A DNA stretch of 40,137 nucleotides from Desulfobacterales bacterium (GTDB lineage: Bacteria; Desulfobacterota; Desulfobacteria; Desulfobacterales; Desulfosarcinaceae): assembly GCA_016218685.1 (NCBI GenBank), contig JACRDD010000025.1, positions 1 to 40,137 of the forward strand, read 5' to 3'. Shown in pieces: positions 23,250-32,530 of the stretch. The translations under genes and the position numbers were made by a program. The notes beneath the pieces are model-generated. The model was not told the origin of the DNA, did no database searches, and saw only the letters and a list, made by a program, of their open reading frames with translations. Within the stretch, counting starts at the first letter, position 1. Every line of letters begins with the position of its first letter.

Positions 23250-25031
23250 ATGGCGTTGATGGGCATGCGCGACGTGCGCTGGGGGTTTGGCGGCCCGGCG
23301 CTGCTGGACGGCGTTTCGTTGCAGATCGAGCGGGGCGAGCGGGTCTGTCTGCTCGGTCGCAACGGCGTGGGCAAGTCGAGCCTGCTGCGGTTGCTCAACC
23401 GCCAGATCGTGCCCGAGAGCGGTGAGGTGTGGTGCCAGCAGGGGGTCAAGGTGGCTGCCTTGGAACAGGAGGTGCCGGCCGGCTGCGAGGGCACGATCTT
23501 CCAAGTGGTGGCCCAGGCCTTGGGCGCCGCGGGCGATAGCCAGGAGTCGCGCAAGGCCGTCGAGAGCATTCTTTCGCGCACCGGGCTCGATCCGCAACAC
23601 TCTTTCGCCGATTTGTCGGCGGGCATGAAGCGGCGCACGCTGTTCGCCCGGGCCCTGGTCCAGGAGCCCGACCTGCTCTTGCTGGACGAGCCCACCAACC
23701 ATCTGGATATCGAGGCCATCGTCTGGATGGAGCAGTTTATCCTGCGCCACGTCAAGACCGTGCTCTTCGTGACCCACGACCGCGCCTTTCTCAAGCGCTT
23801 GGCCACGCGCATCATGGAACTGGACCGCGGCCAACTTTACTCCTATGCCTGCGACTACGACACCTACCTTGCGCGCCGGGCCGCCGACCTGGAGATCGAG
23901 GCCCTGCACCACAAGCGCTTTGACAAGAAGCTCTCCCAGGAAGAGACCTGGATTCGCCAGGGCATCAAGGCGCGACGCACGCGCAACGAGGGCCGCGTGC
24001 GGGCCCTGCAAAAGCTGCGGGCCGCGGCCCGGGAGCGGCGGGCCAAGATCGGCCAGGTGCGCATGCAACTGCAAGAGGCCGAGCGCACCGGCAAGCTGGT
24101 CATTCAGGCCAAGGATCTGACCCACGCCTTTGACGGCCGGCCCATCGTCCAAGAGTTCTCCACCACCATCCTGCGCGGCGAAAAGGTGGGTCTTATGGGC
24201 CCCAACGGCGTGGGCAAAACCACGCTGATCCATCTGTTGCTCGGCAAGCTCGCGCCCGATCGGGGCACGGTGCGCCACGGCACCCACGTGCAGGTGGCCT
24301 ATTACGACCAACTGCGGGCGCAATTGGACGAAGACAAGACCGTGGCCCAGAACGTGGCGCCGGACAACGACTACATCGTCTTCAATGGCCAGAAGCGCCA
24401 CGTGATCAGTCACTTGCAGGATTTTCTCTTCTCGCCCGAGCGCTGCCGCACGCCGGTGCATGTGCTTTCGGGCGGCGAGCGCAACCGCCTGATGCTGGCC
24501 AAGCTCTTCACCCAGCCGGCCAATGTGCTGGTCCTGGACGAACCGACCAACGACCTGGATGCCGAAACCCTGGAACTGCTCGAAGAGTTGCTGCTGGATT
24601 TCGCGGGCACGCTGCTGCTGGTGAGCCACGACCGCGCCTTTCTGAACAACGTGGTCACCAGCACCCTGGTCTTCGAAGGCCAGGGCCGGGTGGTGGAGTA
24701 TGCCGGCGGCTACGATGACTGGCTCCTGCAACGGCCCAAGCCGGCGGCCGCCGAGGCGACCGAAGAGAAGAAGCCGCGCGTGCAGCGGCCGTCGGCCCCC
24801 AAACCCCAGCGGTTAACGTTCAATCAGGCCCGCGAGCTCCAAGCGCTGCCCGCGACGATCGAGGCCCTGGAAAAAGAACAGGCGGCACTGCATGCCCGCA
24901 TGGCCGACCCGGAGTACTACAAGCACGGCAAATCGGAGATCCTCGCCGACCAGCGGCGCCTGGAAGAGATCGAAACGGCTGTGGGCGTGGCCTACGCGCG
25001 CTGGGAGCAGTTGGAGGCCATCGGGAAGTAA
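23250..25031 (+). CDS. ABC-F family ATPase (Uup-like, ribosome associated)
   Basis: 593 residues with two ABC domains and no membrane segment. Domain 1: Walker A GRNGVGKSS, signature LSAGMKRR (one change from LSGG), Walker B LLLLDEPTNHLD. Domain 2: Walker A GPNGVGKTT, signature LSGGERNR, Walker B VLVLDEPTNDLD. The interdomain linker (about 210-285) is highly basic, as in ribosome-binding ABC-F proteins, and a C-terminal coiled coil (about 530-593) is Uup-like. ABC-F proteins act at the ribosomal E site. Pairing with an rRNA methyltransferase fits. The cyclase gene follows after 17 bases, so they are probably one operon. Confidence 0.93.
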   Translation: MALMGMRDVRWGFGGPALLDGVSLQIERGERVCLLGRNGVGKSSLLRLLNRQIVPESGEVWCQQGVKVAALEQEVPAGCEGTIFQVVAQALGAAGDSQESRKAVESILSRTGLDPQHSFADLSAGMKRRTLFARALVQEPDLLLLDEPTNHLDIEAIVWMEQFILRHVKTVLFVTHDRAFLKRLATRIMELDRGQLYSYACDYDTYLARRAADLEIEALHHKRFDKKLSQEETWIRQGIKARRTRNEGRVRALQKLRAAARERRAKIGQVRMQLQEAERTGKLVIQAKDLTHAFDGRPIVQEFSTTILRGEKVGLMGPNGVGKTTLIHLLLGKLAPDRGTVRHGTHVQVAYYDQLRAQLDEDKTVAQNVAPDNDYIVFNGQKRHVISHLQDFLFSPERCRTPVHVLSGGERNRLMLAKLFTQPANVLVLDEPTNDLDAETLELLEELLLDFAGTLLLVSHDRAFLNNVVTSTLVFEGQGRVVEYAGGYDDWLLQRPKPAAAEATEEKKPRVQRPSAPKPQRLTFNQARELQALPATIEALEKEQAALHARMADPEYYKHGKSEILADQRRLEEIETAVGVAYARWEQLEAIGK

Positions 25032-25048
25032 CGCCAAGGAGGCGCGCC

Positions 25049-25909
25049 ATGACCATCAGCAGGCACCTGCCCAAACAGAGGAGCAACCGCATCGTGCTGT
25101 TCGCCGACTTGCGGGACTCGACCGACATTCTGGTCAACTTCGACCAGAAGATCTATCAGAAAACCGACGGCAAGTCCGAATCCGGTGGCTACACCTACGG
25201 CAAATTCATCCAGGACGTGCACGAACAGGCCTATAAAGAGCTCTACCTGGGCCATGAAAACACCTATGCCGAAGTTTACGGCGACGGCGTCATCGGGATA
25301 TTTCCCGAAGACAACGCCAAGTACATTCTGGAGAATATCTATCGGCTGACCACCGCCATGCGGCGCTACAACGAGGGGCGCCGGCCGGATGAAGTACTGC
25401 GCCCCAAGATGGACATGGGCTTTGGCGTCACCATCGGCGAAGTGGGCTTTGTCTACTACCCTTTCGACGAACGCGATCACCCCGTGGGCCAGTGCATCCA
25501 TGAGGTGGCCCGCATTGTCAGCGTCTGCCAATTGTACGATGCGCGCATCCTCGTCTCCCACCGCTTTTTCAAGTTCGCCGAAACCTTCATCGCTTCCGAC
25601 GAGCGCTTTTCCTACCGCTTCATCGACCGGGTGATCCTCAAGGGCTTTCGCGAGCCGGTGACGCTCTTCGAGCTGCTCATGGACAACGATCCGCGCTTTC
25701 AGATCAAGAAACAGTCCAATCCGACCTACGGCGAAGCCTACGCCAAGTATTGCGCCCGGGATTGGGTGGCGGCCCGGGAGATCTTCTGGGGCATTTTTCA
25801 ACAACATGGTTTGGAGGCCGGTGCCGTCATGGCCAAGCGTTGCGACCTGCTGGCCGCCAACCCGCCGGCCGGAGACTGGAACGGCATCTGGCGGATGAAG
25901 GATAAATAA
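25049..25909 (+). CDS. class III adenylyl/guanylyl cyclase-like domain protein
   Basis: 286 residues with an AAGGAGG site. The cyclase homology domain begins with VLFADLRDSTDIL (metal Asp20), and continues with AEVYGDGVIGIF (D79) and MGFGVTIGEVGFVYYPFDER, then ARIVSVCQLYDARILVS, in the order of class III cyclases. About 20 residues are inserted after the first motif. The adenine-specifying Lys/Asp pair and transition-state Asn/Arg are not clear to me, so activity and nucleotide choice are uncertain. The last 60 residues form a TPR-like helical tail (YAKYCARDWVAAREIFWGIF), as in other bacterial cyclases. It lies between an ABC-F gene and a YcaO gene, 17 and 16 bases away. Confidence 0.75.
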   Translation: MTISRHLPKQRSNRIVLFADLRDSTDILVNFDQKIYQKTDGKSESGGYTYGKFIQDVHEQAYKELYLGHENTYAEVYGDGVIGIFPEDNAKYILENIYRLTTAMRRYNEGRRPDEVLRPKMDMGFGVTIGEVGFVYYPFDERDHPVGQCIHEVARIVSVCQLYDARILVSHRFFKFAETFIASDERFSYRFIDRVILKGFREPVTLFELLMDNDPRFQIKKQSNPTYGEAYAKYCARDWVAAREIFWGIFQQHGLEAGAVMAKRCDLLAANPPAGDWNGIWRMKDK

Positions 25910-25925
25910 ACGCTGCACTGGAGAT

Positions 25926-27641
25926 ATGGATTTGAGCGAGATGCAGAACTATTGCTTGACGCGCATCAAGACCGAAGCGGCCACCGGCTATTTCGACTGC
26001 ACGCCCGAAGAGGACTGGGACTTCGACACGGCCCTGGCCTGGAGCCGCAACCATCCCAACGACGAGTTCATGCGCAAGCATTTGCTGCGCCGCATGGCCG
26101 CCTGGACCACCGAAGAACTTCAGCGCCGTTTGCGCGCAGCGGCGGCCGAGGATCTCTTCCTGAGAGCCCTGTTGTTCGAAGGGTGCTTGTTGCTGGCGCC
26201 GCTTTCACCCCTGCGCCGCCTTTTTTCGGACAATGAACGGGCACGCCTGGCCCCGGCGTCGCCCCTGGTTTACATCAAGGCCCACAGGCAGCCCGATCAT
26301 CGGCTGCACCGGCGCTGGATCCAGCAGTTGCGGCCCAACTTCGAACGCCATGCGCCGCTGCCCGATTCCCGGCAGGTGGAACTGCCGGCACCGGTGCCCG
26401 CGGCGGCGGTGGCCCAGGCCATGACCGTTGCAATGCCGCTGGCGCGTCTGGCCGCATCTTTGGGGCCCAAAGCCGAGGCGACCGATCCCGGCGCCATGGA
26501 CCTCGAAACACTTGCGGCCACGGCCCTGGAGCGCTTGTCCCGGGCCGGCGTGACGGTGGGCACCGAGATGCGCCACGAGGCATCGCTCAGTCCCATCGCG
26601 CTGCTGCGTTCCTGGCAGTTGTCGCATACGGTGGACTGCGGCCGGCACCACTACCGCTTTGCCGGCGAACAGATCAGTTACGGCCGGGGCCTGGCGCTGG
26701 CCGAGGCCCGCGTGGCGTGCGTCATGGAGGTCGTGGAGCGGGTCTCGACCTATGCCACCATCGCCGGCGGCCGGGCCCAGGGCTACCGGCAGCCGCATGC
26801 CCTCATCCAGGCCCGCTTCTCGGAGCTGACGCGCGCCGGCCGGGCCGCCCTGGACCCCAACCGCCTGGGGTTGGAGGCGCCCTACCGGGACGAGCCATTA
26901 TATTGGATCGAAGGCCGCACGGCCGATGCCGCCGGGGCGCGCCCCATGCTGGTGCCGGCCCAGGCCGTCTTCCTCTTTTGCAATCTGGACGAGGTCAAGC
27001 TCTTCTCGGGCTGGGGCTCCAATGGACTGGGGGCCGGCGTCAGTCTGGCCCAGGCCAAGGCCAAAGCCCTGCTGGAGACGGTCGAGCGCGACAGTGCGGC
27101 CACCGTGCCCTACACACCGGCCCTGTGCTTCGACCTTGCGACCGGCGATGCGCGCATCGCCCGGCTGCTGCAAAGCTATGCCGAGGTGGGCATCCGGGTG
27201 GGCTTTGTGGATATCACCGGCCCTCTGGGGGTGCCCTGTTGCAAAGCCTATGTCGTGCATGCCGACGGCCAGATCAGCGCCGGTACCGGCGCCCACCTCA
27301 ATGCCCGGCGCGCCTTGATCTCGGCTCTGACCGAGACCCCTTACCCTTACCCCCACGGCCCGGCCTCCCGGCCGCTGGCCCCCGCCGCCGTGCGCGTGCC
27401 CCTCGAAGCGTTGCCCGATTACGACCGGGGCGATGCCGGGGAGAATCTGCGCCTGCTGGAGCAACTGCTGCTGGCCAACGGCTTCGAGCCCATCTACGTG
27501 GATCTGACCCGCGCCGACCTCGATCTGCCGGTGGTGCGGGCCCTGGTGCCGGGCATGGAACTGCTGGGGGATCTGGATCGCTTCGCCCGGGTCCATCCGC
27601 GGCTCTACGGCCATTACCTCAAGTACGCCCCCCAGACCTGA
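25926..27641 (+). CDS. YcaO-family protein
   Basis: 571 residues. The C-terminal 360 form a YcaO ATP-binding domain: RGLALAEARVACVMEVVERVSTY near residue 260-280, SNGLGAGVSLAQAKAKALLE near 363-383 and ETVERDSAATV, the glutamate-rich motifs that bind ATP and Mg. The N-terminal 200 residues are helical and not recognised. YcaO enzymes make peptide azolines, thioamides or amidines; E. coli YcaO instead helps RimO modify ribosomal protein S12. No partner gene (TfuA, E1-like) or precursor peptide is visible. The C-terminus lacks the PxPxP ending of azoline synthetases. The start is ambiguous: TTG 25932 has better spacing to GGAG than ATG 25926. Confidence 0.85.
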   Translation: MDLSEMQNYCLTRIKTEAATGYFDCTPEEDWDFDTALAWSRNHPNDEFMRKHLLRRMAAWTTEELQRRLRAAAAEDLFLRALLFEGCLLLAPLSPLRRLFSDNERARLAPASPLVYIKAHRQPDHRLHRRWIQQLRPNFERHAPLPDSRQVELPAPVPAAAVAQAMTVAMPLARLAASLGPKAEATDPGAMDLETLAATALERLSRAGVTVGTEMRHEASLSPIALLRSWQLSHTVDCGRHHYRFAGEQISYGRGLALAEARVACVMEVVERVSTYATIAGGRAQGYRQPHALIQARFSELTRAGRAALDPNRLGLEAPYRDEPLYWIEGRTADAAGARPMLVPAQAVFLFCNLDEVKLFSGWGSNGLGAGVSLAQAKAKALLETVERDSAATVPYTPALCFDLATGDARIARLLQSYAEVGIRVGFVDITGPLGVPCCKAYVVHADGQISAGTGAHLNARRALISALTETPYPYPHGPASRPLAPAAVRVPLEALPDYDRGDAGENLRLLEQLLLANGFEPIYVDLTRADLDLPVVRALVPGMELLGDLDRFARVHPRLYGHYLKYAPQT

Positions 27642-27798
27642 CAAGCTGCTAAAGTTTTTGGCTGTTTGTCCGATCTTCTAGACCTGTCGTCCGCCAAGCG
27701 CAGCAACTTGAATTGCGGGAGCGTCCGGCCGGTATTCATCCCGCAAGATGGCGCCCTTGAAACAGCGCCATCGCTATGGACCCAAAGAAGGATTGCCC

Positions 27799-29379
27799 AT
27801 GCAGCCATCGAAAGCGACTCATGCCGGTTTCAACGCGGTTTCTGGAACAGCGAAAACAACGGCCGCCGACAGGCAGGCCCGCGAGCAAGCCATGCACCGA
27901 TCCCTGCGCATCATGGCCAACCGCAACATTGCCAAGCGCACCGTGGCCTCGTTCTTCGTGGTGCTCATCTATGTCATCTTCGTCTTGACGACCCCCAGCT
28001 ATGAGGATCAACCCGGCGTGGTGATCCTCTTCGGGGCGCTGTTGCTGCTCAGCCTGGTGGCGCGGGTGGTCGCGGCCAAAAGCGGGCGCTCGGACGACGA
28101 CCTGGCCGCTCCGGCCTGGATTCGCAACTACAGTCTGGCGACGATTTTCATGAGTATGGTGTGGACCGGTTTTCTGGTGGCCACCTTTATGCAATACAAG
28201 GCCGATTGGGTCTTTTTGCTTCTGGTGCTCAGCACGGCGGGCATTGCCTCGGCGGCCACCTCATCCCTGGCACCCAGTCCGAAGCTGGCCAAGGTATATG
28301 TGGCCATCATGGTGGCCCCCATGATCGTTATGGGAGTGATCGGCATGACGCGCGCTTCGCTGACCCTGAGCGCACTGCTGACCCTGTTTATCATTGCGCT
28401 GCAGGTCATGATCCGGGACAACAGCCAGCAATTAATGTCCGGCCTGATCACCATCGAGCAGCTCAACTGGCAAAAGGGCGATCTGGAAGGGGTGGTGGAC
28501 GAGATCGGGCGCAGCAGCGCCAAGCTCAAGGAGGCCTCCACGGGCCTCTCCTCGATCTCCGGTAAAATGTCCGAGGGGGCCGCGGCCATGTCCGGCGAGT
28601 CGCGCCGCATGGCGGCCCTGACCGTGGACTTTACCGCCAACTCCCAAGGCATTGCCGAATCCATGCGGCAACTCAACGACAAGACCAATCAGGTGTTCCA
28701 GGCCATCGACGGCATGACCAGCACCTTTGCCACCATCACCCAAACGACCCAGCAGACCAAATCCATTGCCCAGGATGCGGCCCGTCAGGCCCAAAGCGCC
28801 ACGCACAAGGTGAACGAACTGGGGCAGTCGGCGCAACAGGTCGGCAAGATCACCGAGGCCATCAAGGAGATCTCCGAGCAGACCAATCTTTTGGCCCTGA
28901 ACGCCACCATCGAGGCGGCCCGGGCCGGCGAGGCCGGCAAGGGATTTTCCGTGGTGGCCAACGAGATCAAAGCCCTGGCCACCCAAACCGCCGAAGCCAC
29001 GCTGCAAATCAAGCAGCAGATCGAGGCCATTCAGATCGCCATCCGTCAGACCGTGAGCGAAATCGATCAGATCTCCAAGATCACCGCCGAGATCAATCAA
29101 TCCGTGGCAGTTTCGGCCGACGCGGTGGCCGAGCAGTCCGACGCGACCCGCGGCATTGCCGCTTCGGTCAAGGAAGCTTCCGAAGAGATCTCCGCCATCA
29201 GCGCGGACGTGATCGGCAGCAGCGAAACGGCAGGCACCATCTCCGCCGGCATCGCCGGCGTCAGCGCCGCGGCCGGAGAAGTCGCCGCCAATAGCGCCAA
29301 GGTGGATAGCAATGCGGAGGCCCTGATGCGGCTATCCAACTCGCTCAACGAAATCGTGGTGGCCACCCAGCGGGGATAA
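27799..29379 (+). CDS. methyl-accepting chemotaxis protein with multi-helix membrane sensor
   Basis: 526 residues from ATG 27799, with AAGGA nearby; the in-frame ATG at 27748 has no good site. The N-terminus has six hydrophobic helices between about residues 45 and 205 with no large periplasmic domain, so it senses within the membrane or in the cytoplasm. There is no obvious HAMP domain. The signalling domain covers about 240-520, with the hairpin tip [20 protein letters not shown] followed by [18 protein letters not shown]. It passes signals to CheW/CheA. It closes the co-directional gene group and is followed by a strong terminator. Confidence 0.93.
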   Translation: MQPSKATHAGFNAVSGTAKTTAADRQAREQAMHRSLRIMANRNIAKRTVASFFVVLIYVIFVLTTPSYEDQPGVVILFGALLLLSLVARVVAAKSGRSDDDLAAPAWIRNYSLATIFMSMVWTGFLVATFMQYKADWVFLLLVLSTAGIASAATSSLAPSPKLAKVYVAIMVAPMIVMGVIGMTRASLTLSALLTLFIIALQVMIRDNSQQLMSGLITIEQLNWQKGDLEGVVDEIGRSSAKLKEASTGLSSISGKMSEGAAAMSGESRRMAALTVDFTANSQGIAESMRQLNDKTNQVFQAIDGMTSTFATITQTTQQTKSIAQDAARQAQSATHKVNELGQSAQQVGKITEAIKEISEQTNLLALNATIEAARAGEAGKGFSVVANEIKALATQTAEATLQIKQQIEAIQIAIRQTVSEIDQISKITAEINQSVAVSADAVAEQSDATRGIAASVKEASEEISAISADVIGSSETAGTISAGIAGVSAAAGEVAANSAKVDSNAEALMRLSNSLNEIVVATQRG

Positions 29380-29431
29380 TCGCTGTCCGAAAATTTCTGG
29401 AACAAATTGCCGTTCGTGGTGACTAAAAAGA

Positions 29432-29470
29432 AAAGGGTTGGACGATCGCGTCCAACCCTTTATTTTTTTT
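29432..29470. terminator. bidirectional rho-independent terminator
   Basis: A perfect 13-bp stem, AAAGGGTTGGACG (29432-29444) and CGTCCAACCCTTT (29449-29461), encloses the tetraloop ATCG. On the plus strand it is followed by ATTTTTTTTT, and on the minus strand by TTCTTTTTAG. It ends the chemoreceptor transcript and, from the other side, the tRNA transcript. Confidence 0.9.
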
Positions 29471-29547
<77 letters not shown>

Positions 29548-29608
29548 TCAGTAAAAACGTCTTATAGCCAGTTAAGTTGGCGCCGTCAAGGCGTTTTTTG
29601 GGCTTGGT

Positions 29609-29935
29609 TCATTTGGTGGTTTCGGCCAGTGCCATCAAGCGCCGTTGCAGCGCTTTGACTTCGTCGGGAGACAAGGCACCGCTTTTGGCGCGCACGAGGA
29701 TCTGTTTGCGGCGGTTGGTCTGGCCGTTGACGATGGTGAGGGTCGATTTGGGACGATCCAGGGCTTTGGCCAGTACTTCGATGCACTGTTCGTTGGCCGC
29801 GCCCTCCACGGGCGGGGCGGTCAGTTTGATTTTCAGGGCATCCTGGTGAAGCCCTCCCACCGCTTTTTTAGAGGCCCGCGGCTGGACAAGGACCCAGAAG
29901 GCGAGCCCGTCGGCGGAGGTTTTGAGGTCAAGCAT
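29609..29935 (-). CDS. DUF167 (YggU) family protein
   Basis: 108 residues matching the small DUF167 fold: VLVQPRASKKAVGGLHQDAL, KIKLTAPPVEGAANEQCIEV and the conserved strand STLTIVNGQTNRRKQILV. The family is widespread and of unknown biochemical function. The last 25 residues form an extra charged helix. It overlaps the thioesterase stop by 8 bases, so the two are translationally coupled. The initiator tRNA follows 61 bases downstream. Confidence 0.9.
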   Translation of the reverse strand: MLDLKTSADGLAFWVLVQPRASKKAVGGLHQDALKIKLTAPPVEGAANEQCIEVLAKALDRPKSTLTIVNGQTNRRKQILVRAKSGALSPDEVKALQRRLMALAETTK

Positions 29936-30347
29936 GGCCCGGCTCGCCGTGGCGCCGGATGAGGTCGCGCATGAACTGCGGCGGCCGAATGATCTTTCCC
30001 TCCCGGTTCACAAAGGCATGGCGCGTGTGGCCGATGGCATGCACGGTGGCGGCGTCGGCGCTGGTGATGCGGTAGTCGATTTTCAGGCCGCCCTTCATCT
30101 CGGTATCCAGGCTGGCGTCGATGGTGAGCACATCGTCGTAGCGCGCCGGCGTCATGTATTTGCAGTAGGCTTCGGAGACCGGCAGCAATATGCCCTGGGC
30201 TTCGATCTCCCGGTAGGGCAGGCCCCAGGCGCGCAGCAGTTCGGTGCGGCCGATTTCGAACCAGCGCAGGTAGTTGGCGTAGTAGGCGATGCCCATGCGG
30301 TCGGTGTCGCCGTAAATGACGCGGTAGGTGGTTTGGTGGCTGAGCAT
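29928..30347 (-). CDS. YbgC/4HBT-family acyl-CoA thioesterase
   Basis: 139 residues from ATG 30347. It has the hot-dog thioesterase motif YGDTDRMGIAYYANYLRWFE, with the catalytic Asp and conserved Tyr, and RTELLRAWGLPYREIEAQG. The start lies 7 bases after the thrH stop. An in-frame extension to 30395 would overlap thrH and is rejected. The enzyme should hydrolyse acyl-CoA or acyl-ACP thioesters; the acyl chain is unknown. YbgC members often sit with Tol-Pal genes, which are absent here. Confidence 0.88.
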   Translation of the reverse strand: MLSHQTTYRVIYGDTDRMGIAYYANYLRWFEIGRTELLRAWGLPYREIEAQGILLPVSEAYCKYMTPARYDDVLTIDASLDTEMKGGLKIDYRITSADAATVHAIGHTRHAFVNREGKIIRPPQFMRDLIRRHGEPGHA

Positions 30348-30354
30348 CTTTCCG

Positions 30355-30957
30355 TTAAACCAGTAGTCTTGCGATGGCCTCTTTGATGGCCGCATATTCG
30401 TGGGTCACCGGGAACTGGGGATATTCGTCGATGACATTCTGCGGCGGTCGGAACAGAAATCCGTGCTCGGCGGTTTTGAGCATGCTGATATCGTTGTATG
30501 AATCGCCCATGGCGATGACCTTGAAATTCAATCCGTGCAAAGCTTCCACCACGTGGCGCTTGCCGTCGGGCTGGCGCAGGCGGTAATCGGCGATGGCGCC
30601 CGAGCCATCGATAACCAGCGAGTTGCAGAAAAGGGTGGGCCAGCCCAGCTTGGCCATCAGGGGCTTGGCGAACTCCTTGTAGGTGTCCGACACGATGATC
30701 ACCTGGGTCTGGGAGCGCAGCCAGTCGAGGAAGGCCACGGCACCGGGCATGGGGTCCATGGCCTGGATGACATCGGTGATATCTTTAAGCTTGAGCCCGT
30801 GCTGGTCTAAAATGCCCAGGCGTTTGCGCATCAGCAGGTCATAATCGGAAATATCGCGGGTGGTCAGCCGCAGTTCCGGGATGCCGGTCTTTTGGGCGAC
30901 GTGAATCCAGATCTCGGGAACCAATACTCCTTCCAAATCCGTACAGACGATGTGCAT
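30355..30957 (-). CDS. thrH: ThrH: phosphoserine phosphatase / homoserine phosphotransferase
   Basis: 200 residues from ATG 30957. HAD-fold protein with the motif CTDLEGVLVPEIW, in which the nucleophile and acid Asp of DxDxT become DLEGV, the ThrH signature. VIIVSDTYKEFAKPL (motif II), GKRHVVEAL (Lys of motif III) and AMGDSYNDISM (motif IV) follow. ThrH moves phosphate from phosphoserine to homoserine, replacing or bypassing homoserine kinase. The position 94 bases after the homoserine dehydrogenase gene supports this role in threonine synthesis. The ribosome binding site is weak. Confidence 0.9.
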   Translation of the reverse strand: MHIVCTDLEGVLVPEIWIHVAQKTGIPELRLTTRDISDYDLLMRKRLGILDQHGLKLKDITDVIQAMDPMPGAVAFLDWLRSQTQVIIVSDTYKEFAKPLMAKLGWPTLFCNSLVIDGSGAIADYRLRQPDGKRHVVEALHGLNFKVIAMGDSYNDISMLKTAEHGFLFRPPQNVIDEYPQFPVTHEYAAIKEAIARLLV

Positions 30958-31051
30958 GGCTTCTCTCGGCTCTTCTTTGGGGATCAGTGGTCGTTTGCTT
31001 TGTCTTGGTTTCAGGGAGATGCCGACCAACCGGGGGGGTGGCCCGGCGCGC

Positions 31052-32368
31052 TCAATGCTCCTGGTCGCTTTCTTCGATACGGATGAGCATCGGCTCCGCG
31101 CCCACGACGCCCAGGCCGCGGATCTGATCCAGGGCCTTGCGTACATCCGACTCCTTGGCGCGGTGGGTCAGCATGACGATGGGGACATGCCCATCGGTCT
31201 TACGGCCCTTCTGCTGCACCGATTTGATGCTGATGCCGTTCTGGCCCAGAATGCCGGCGATGGTGGCCAGCACCCCCGGTTTGTCTTCCACGGTGAAGCG
31301 GAAGTAGTAATGGGTGACGATTTCGGTGACCGGCATGACCGGCGTCGCACGGATTTGGTCGGGCTGGCAGCCGGTCAGGGGCACCCGGCCCACGGCGCCG
31401 TGCCGCAGGTTACGGGCCAGGTCCACGATATCGCTCAAGACGGCGCTGGCCGTGGGCATCATGCCCGCGCCGCGGCCGGAGAGAAACAGATCCTGCACGG
31501 CATGGCCGTTGACCGTGATGGCGTTGAGCGTGCCGTTGACATTGGACAGGATGTTGTCCAGCGGGATCATGGCCGGGTGAACGCGTGCCTCCACCGAAGC
31601 GCCGCGGTTCTTGCTGATGGCCAGCAACTTGATGCGATAGCCGAAATCGGCGGCGAACTGGATGTCCAGCGGCGTGATGGCCGAAATGCCTTCGATATAG
31701 ATCCCGTCGTAATCGATCTGCGTGCCGTACGCCAGGGCCAAAAGAATCGCCAGTTTATGGGCTGTGTCGAAGCCGCCGATATCCAGCGTGGGGTCGGCTT
31801 CGGCGTAGCCGCCGGCCTGGGCCTGGGCCAGGGCCGTGGCAAAAGCGATGCCCTCCTCGGTGATTTTAGAAAGGATATAGTTGCAGGTGCCGTTGAGAAT
31901 ACCGGTCATGCCTTGGATGGAGTTGCCCACCAGGGCTTCGCGCAGGGTTTTGACGATGGGCATGCAGCCGCCCACGCTGGCTTCGAAGGCCAGATCCACT
32001 CCGGCCGCAGCGGCGGCCTTAAAGATTTCATTGCCGTGGGTGGCGAGCAAGGCTTTGTTGGCGGTGACGACATGCTTGCCTTTTTGGATGGCGGCCAGCA
32101 CCAGATCCCTGGCCAGGGTGGTGCCGCCGATCATCTCAATGACGATATCCACTTGGGGGTCGTTGACCACGCGCCAGGCGTCGTCGATGAAAACCCCCGG
32201 GGCGAACGACACGCCCCGGTCGGTGCTCCGGTCGATGTCGGCCACATAGCGCAGCACCAGGGGAATGCCGGTGCGCTGTTGGATTATGCCCTGCTGGTGG
32301 ATCAGCAGACGAGCGACGCCCGTGCCCACGGTGCCGCATCCCATCAAACCCAGTTGAACCGGTTGCAT
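31052..32368 (-). CDS. hom: homoserine dehydrogenase with ACT domain
   Basis: 438 residues preceded by an AAGGAGCAGGAG site. The N-terminal NAD(P)-binding fold has GLMGCGTVGTGVARLL. The catalytic domain has VTANKALLATHG, GILNGTCNYILSKI and AEADPTLDIGGFDTAHKL, all conserved in homoserine dehydrogenases. The C-terminal 85 residues form an ACT regulatory domain (RFTVEDKPGVLATIAGILGQ), expected to bind threonine. It reduces aspartate semialdehyde to homoserine, the substrate of the next enzyme, ThrH. First gene of the minus-strand group; divergent from purM. Confidence 0.97.
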   Translation of the reverse strand: MQPVQLGLMGCGTVGTGVARLLIHQQGIIQQRTGIPLVLRYVADIDRSTDRGVSFAPGVFIDDAWRVVNDPQVDIVIEMIGGTTLARDLVLAAIQKGKHVVTANKALLATHGNEIFKAAAAAGVDLAFEASVGGCMPIVKTLREALVGNSIQGMTGILNGTCNYILSKITEEGIAFATALAQAQAGGYAEADPTLDIGGFDTAHKLAILLALAYGTQIDYDGIYIEGISAITPLDIQFAADFGYRIKLLAISKNRGASVEARVHPAMIPLDNILSNVNGTLNAITVNGHAVQDLFLSGRGAGMMPTASAVLSDIVDLARNLRHGAVGRVPLTGCQPDQIRATPVMPVTEIVTHYYFRFTVEDKPGVLATIAGILGQNGISIKSVQQKGRKTDGHVPIVMLTHRAKESDVRKALDQIRGLGVVGAEPMLIRIEESDQEH

Positions 32369-32400
32369 CTCCTGCTCCTTGCCTTTACTTTCAATAGTGA

Positions 32401-32474
32401 CGGGATATTTCGTATATCCCCGCGCCCAAAGTCAATAGAAAAGGCTTTCGAAACTTTTCTTTTGACTTTTTGGG
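32401..32474. promoter_or_regulatory. two adjacent hairpins between hom and purM
   Basis: Hairpin 1 pairs GGGATAT (32402-32408) with ATATCCC (32414-32420). Hairpin 2 spans 32425-32474: CCCAAAGTCAA pairs with TTGACTTTTTGGG (one bulged T) and AGAAAAG with CTTTTCT, around a 10-base loop. No T-run follows on either strand. The pair fills the middle of the 162-base divergent intergenic region, so it may be leader RNA structure, an operator or a small repeat. Confidence 0.6.
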
Positions 32475-32530
32475 TCGCTCAGTTTATCGATGCAGGTGAT
32501 TTTACGACGTTTTAACTAGGAGATCCCAGC

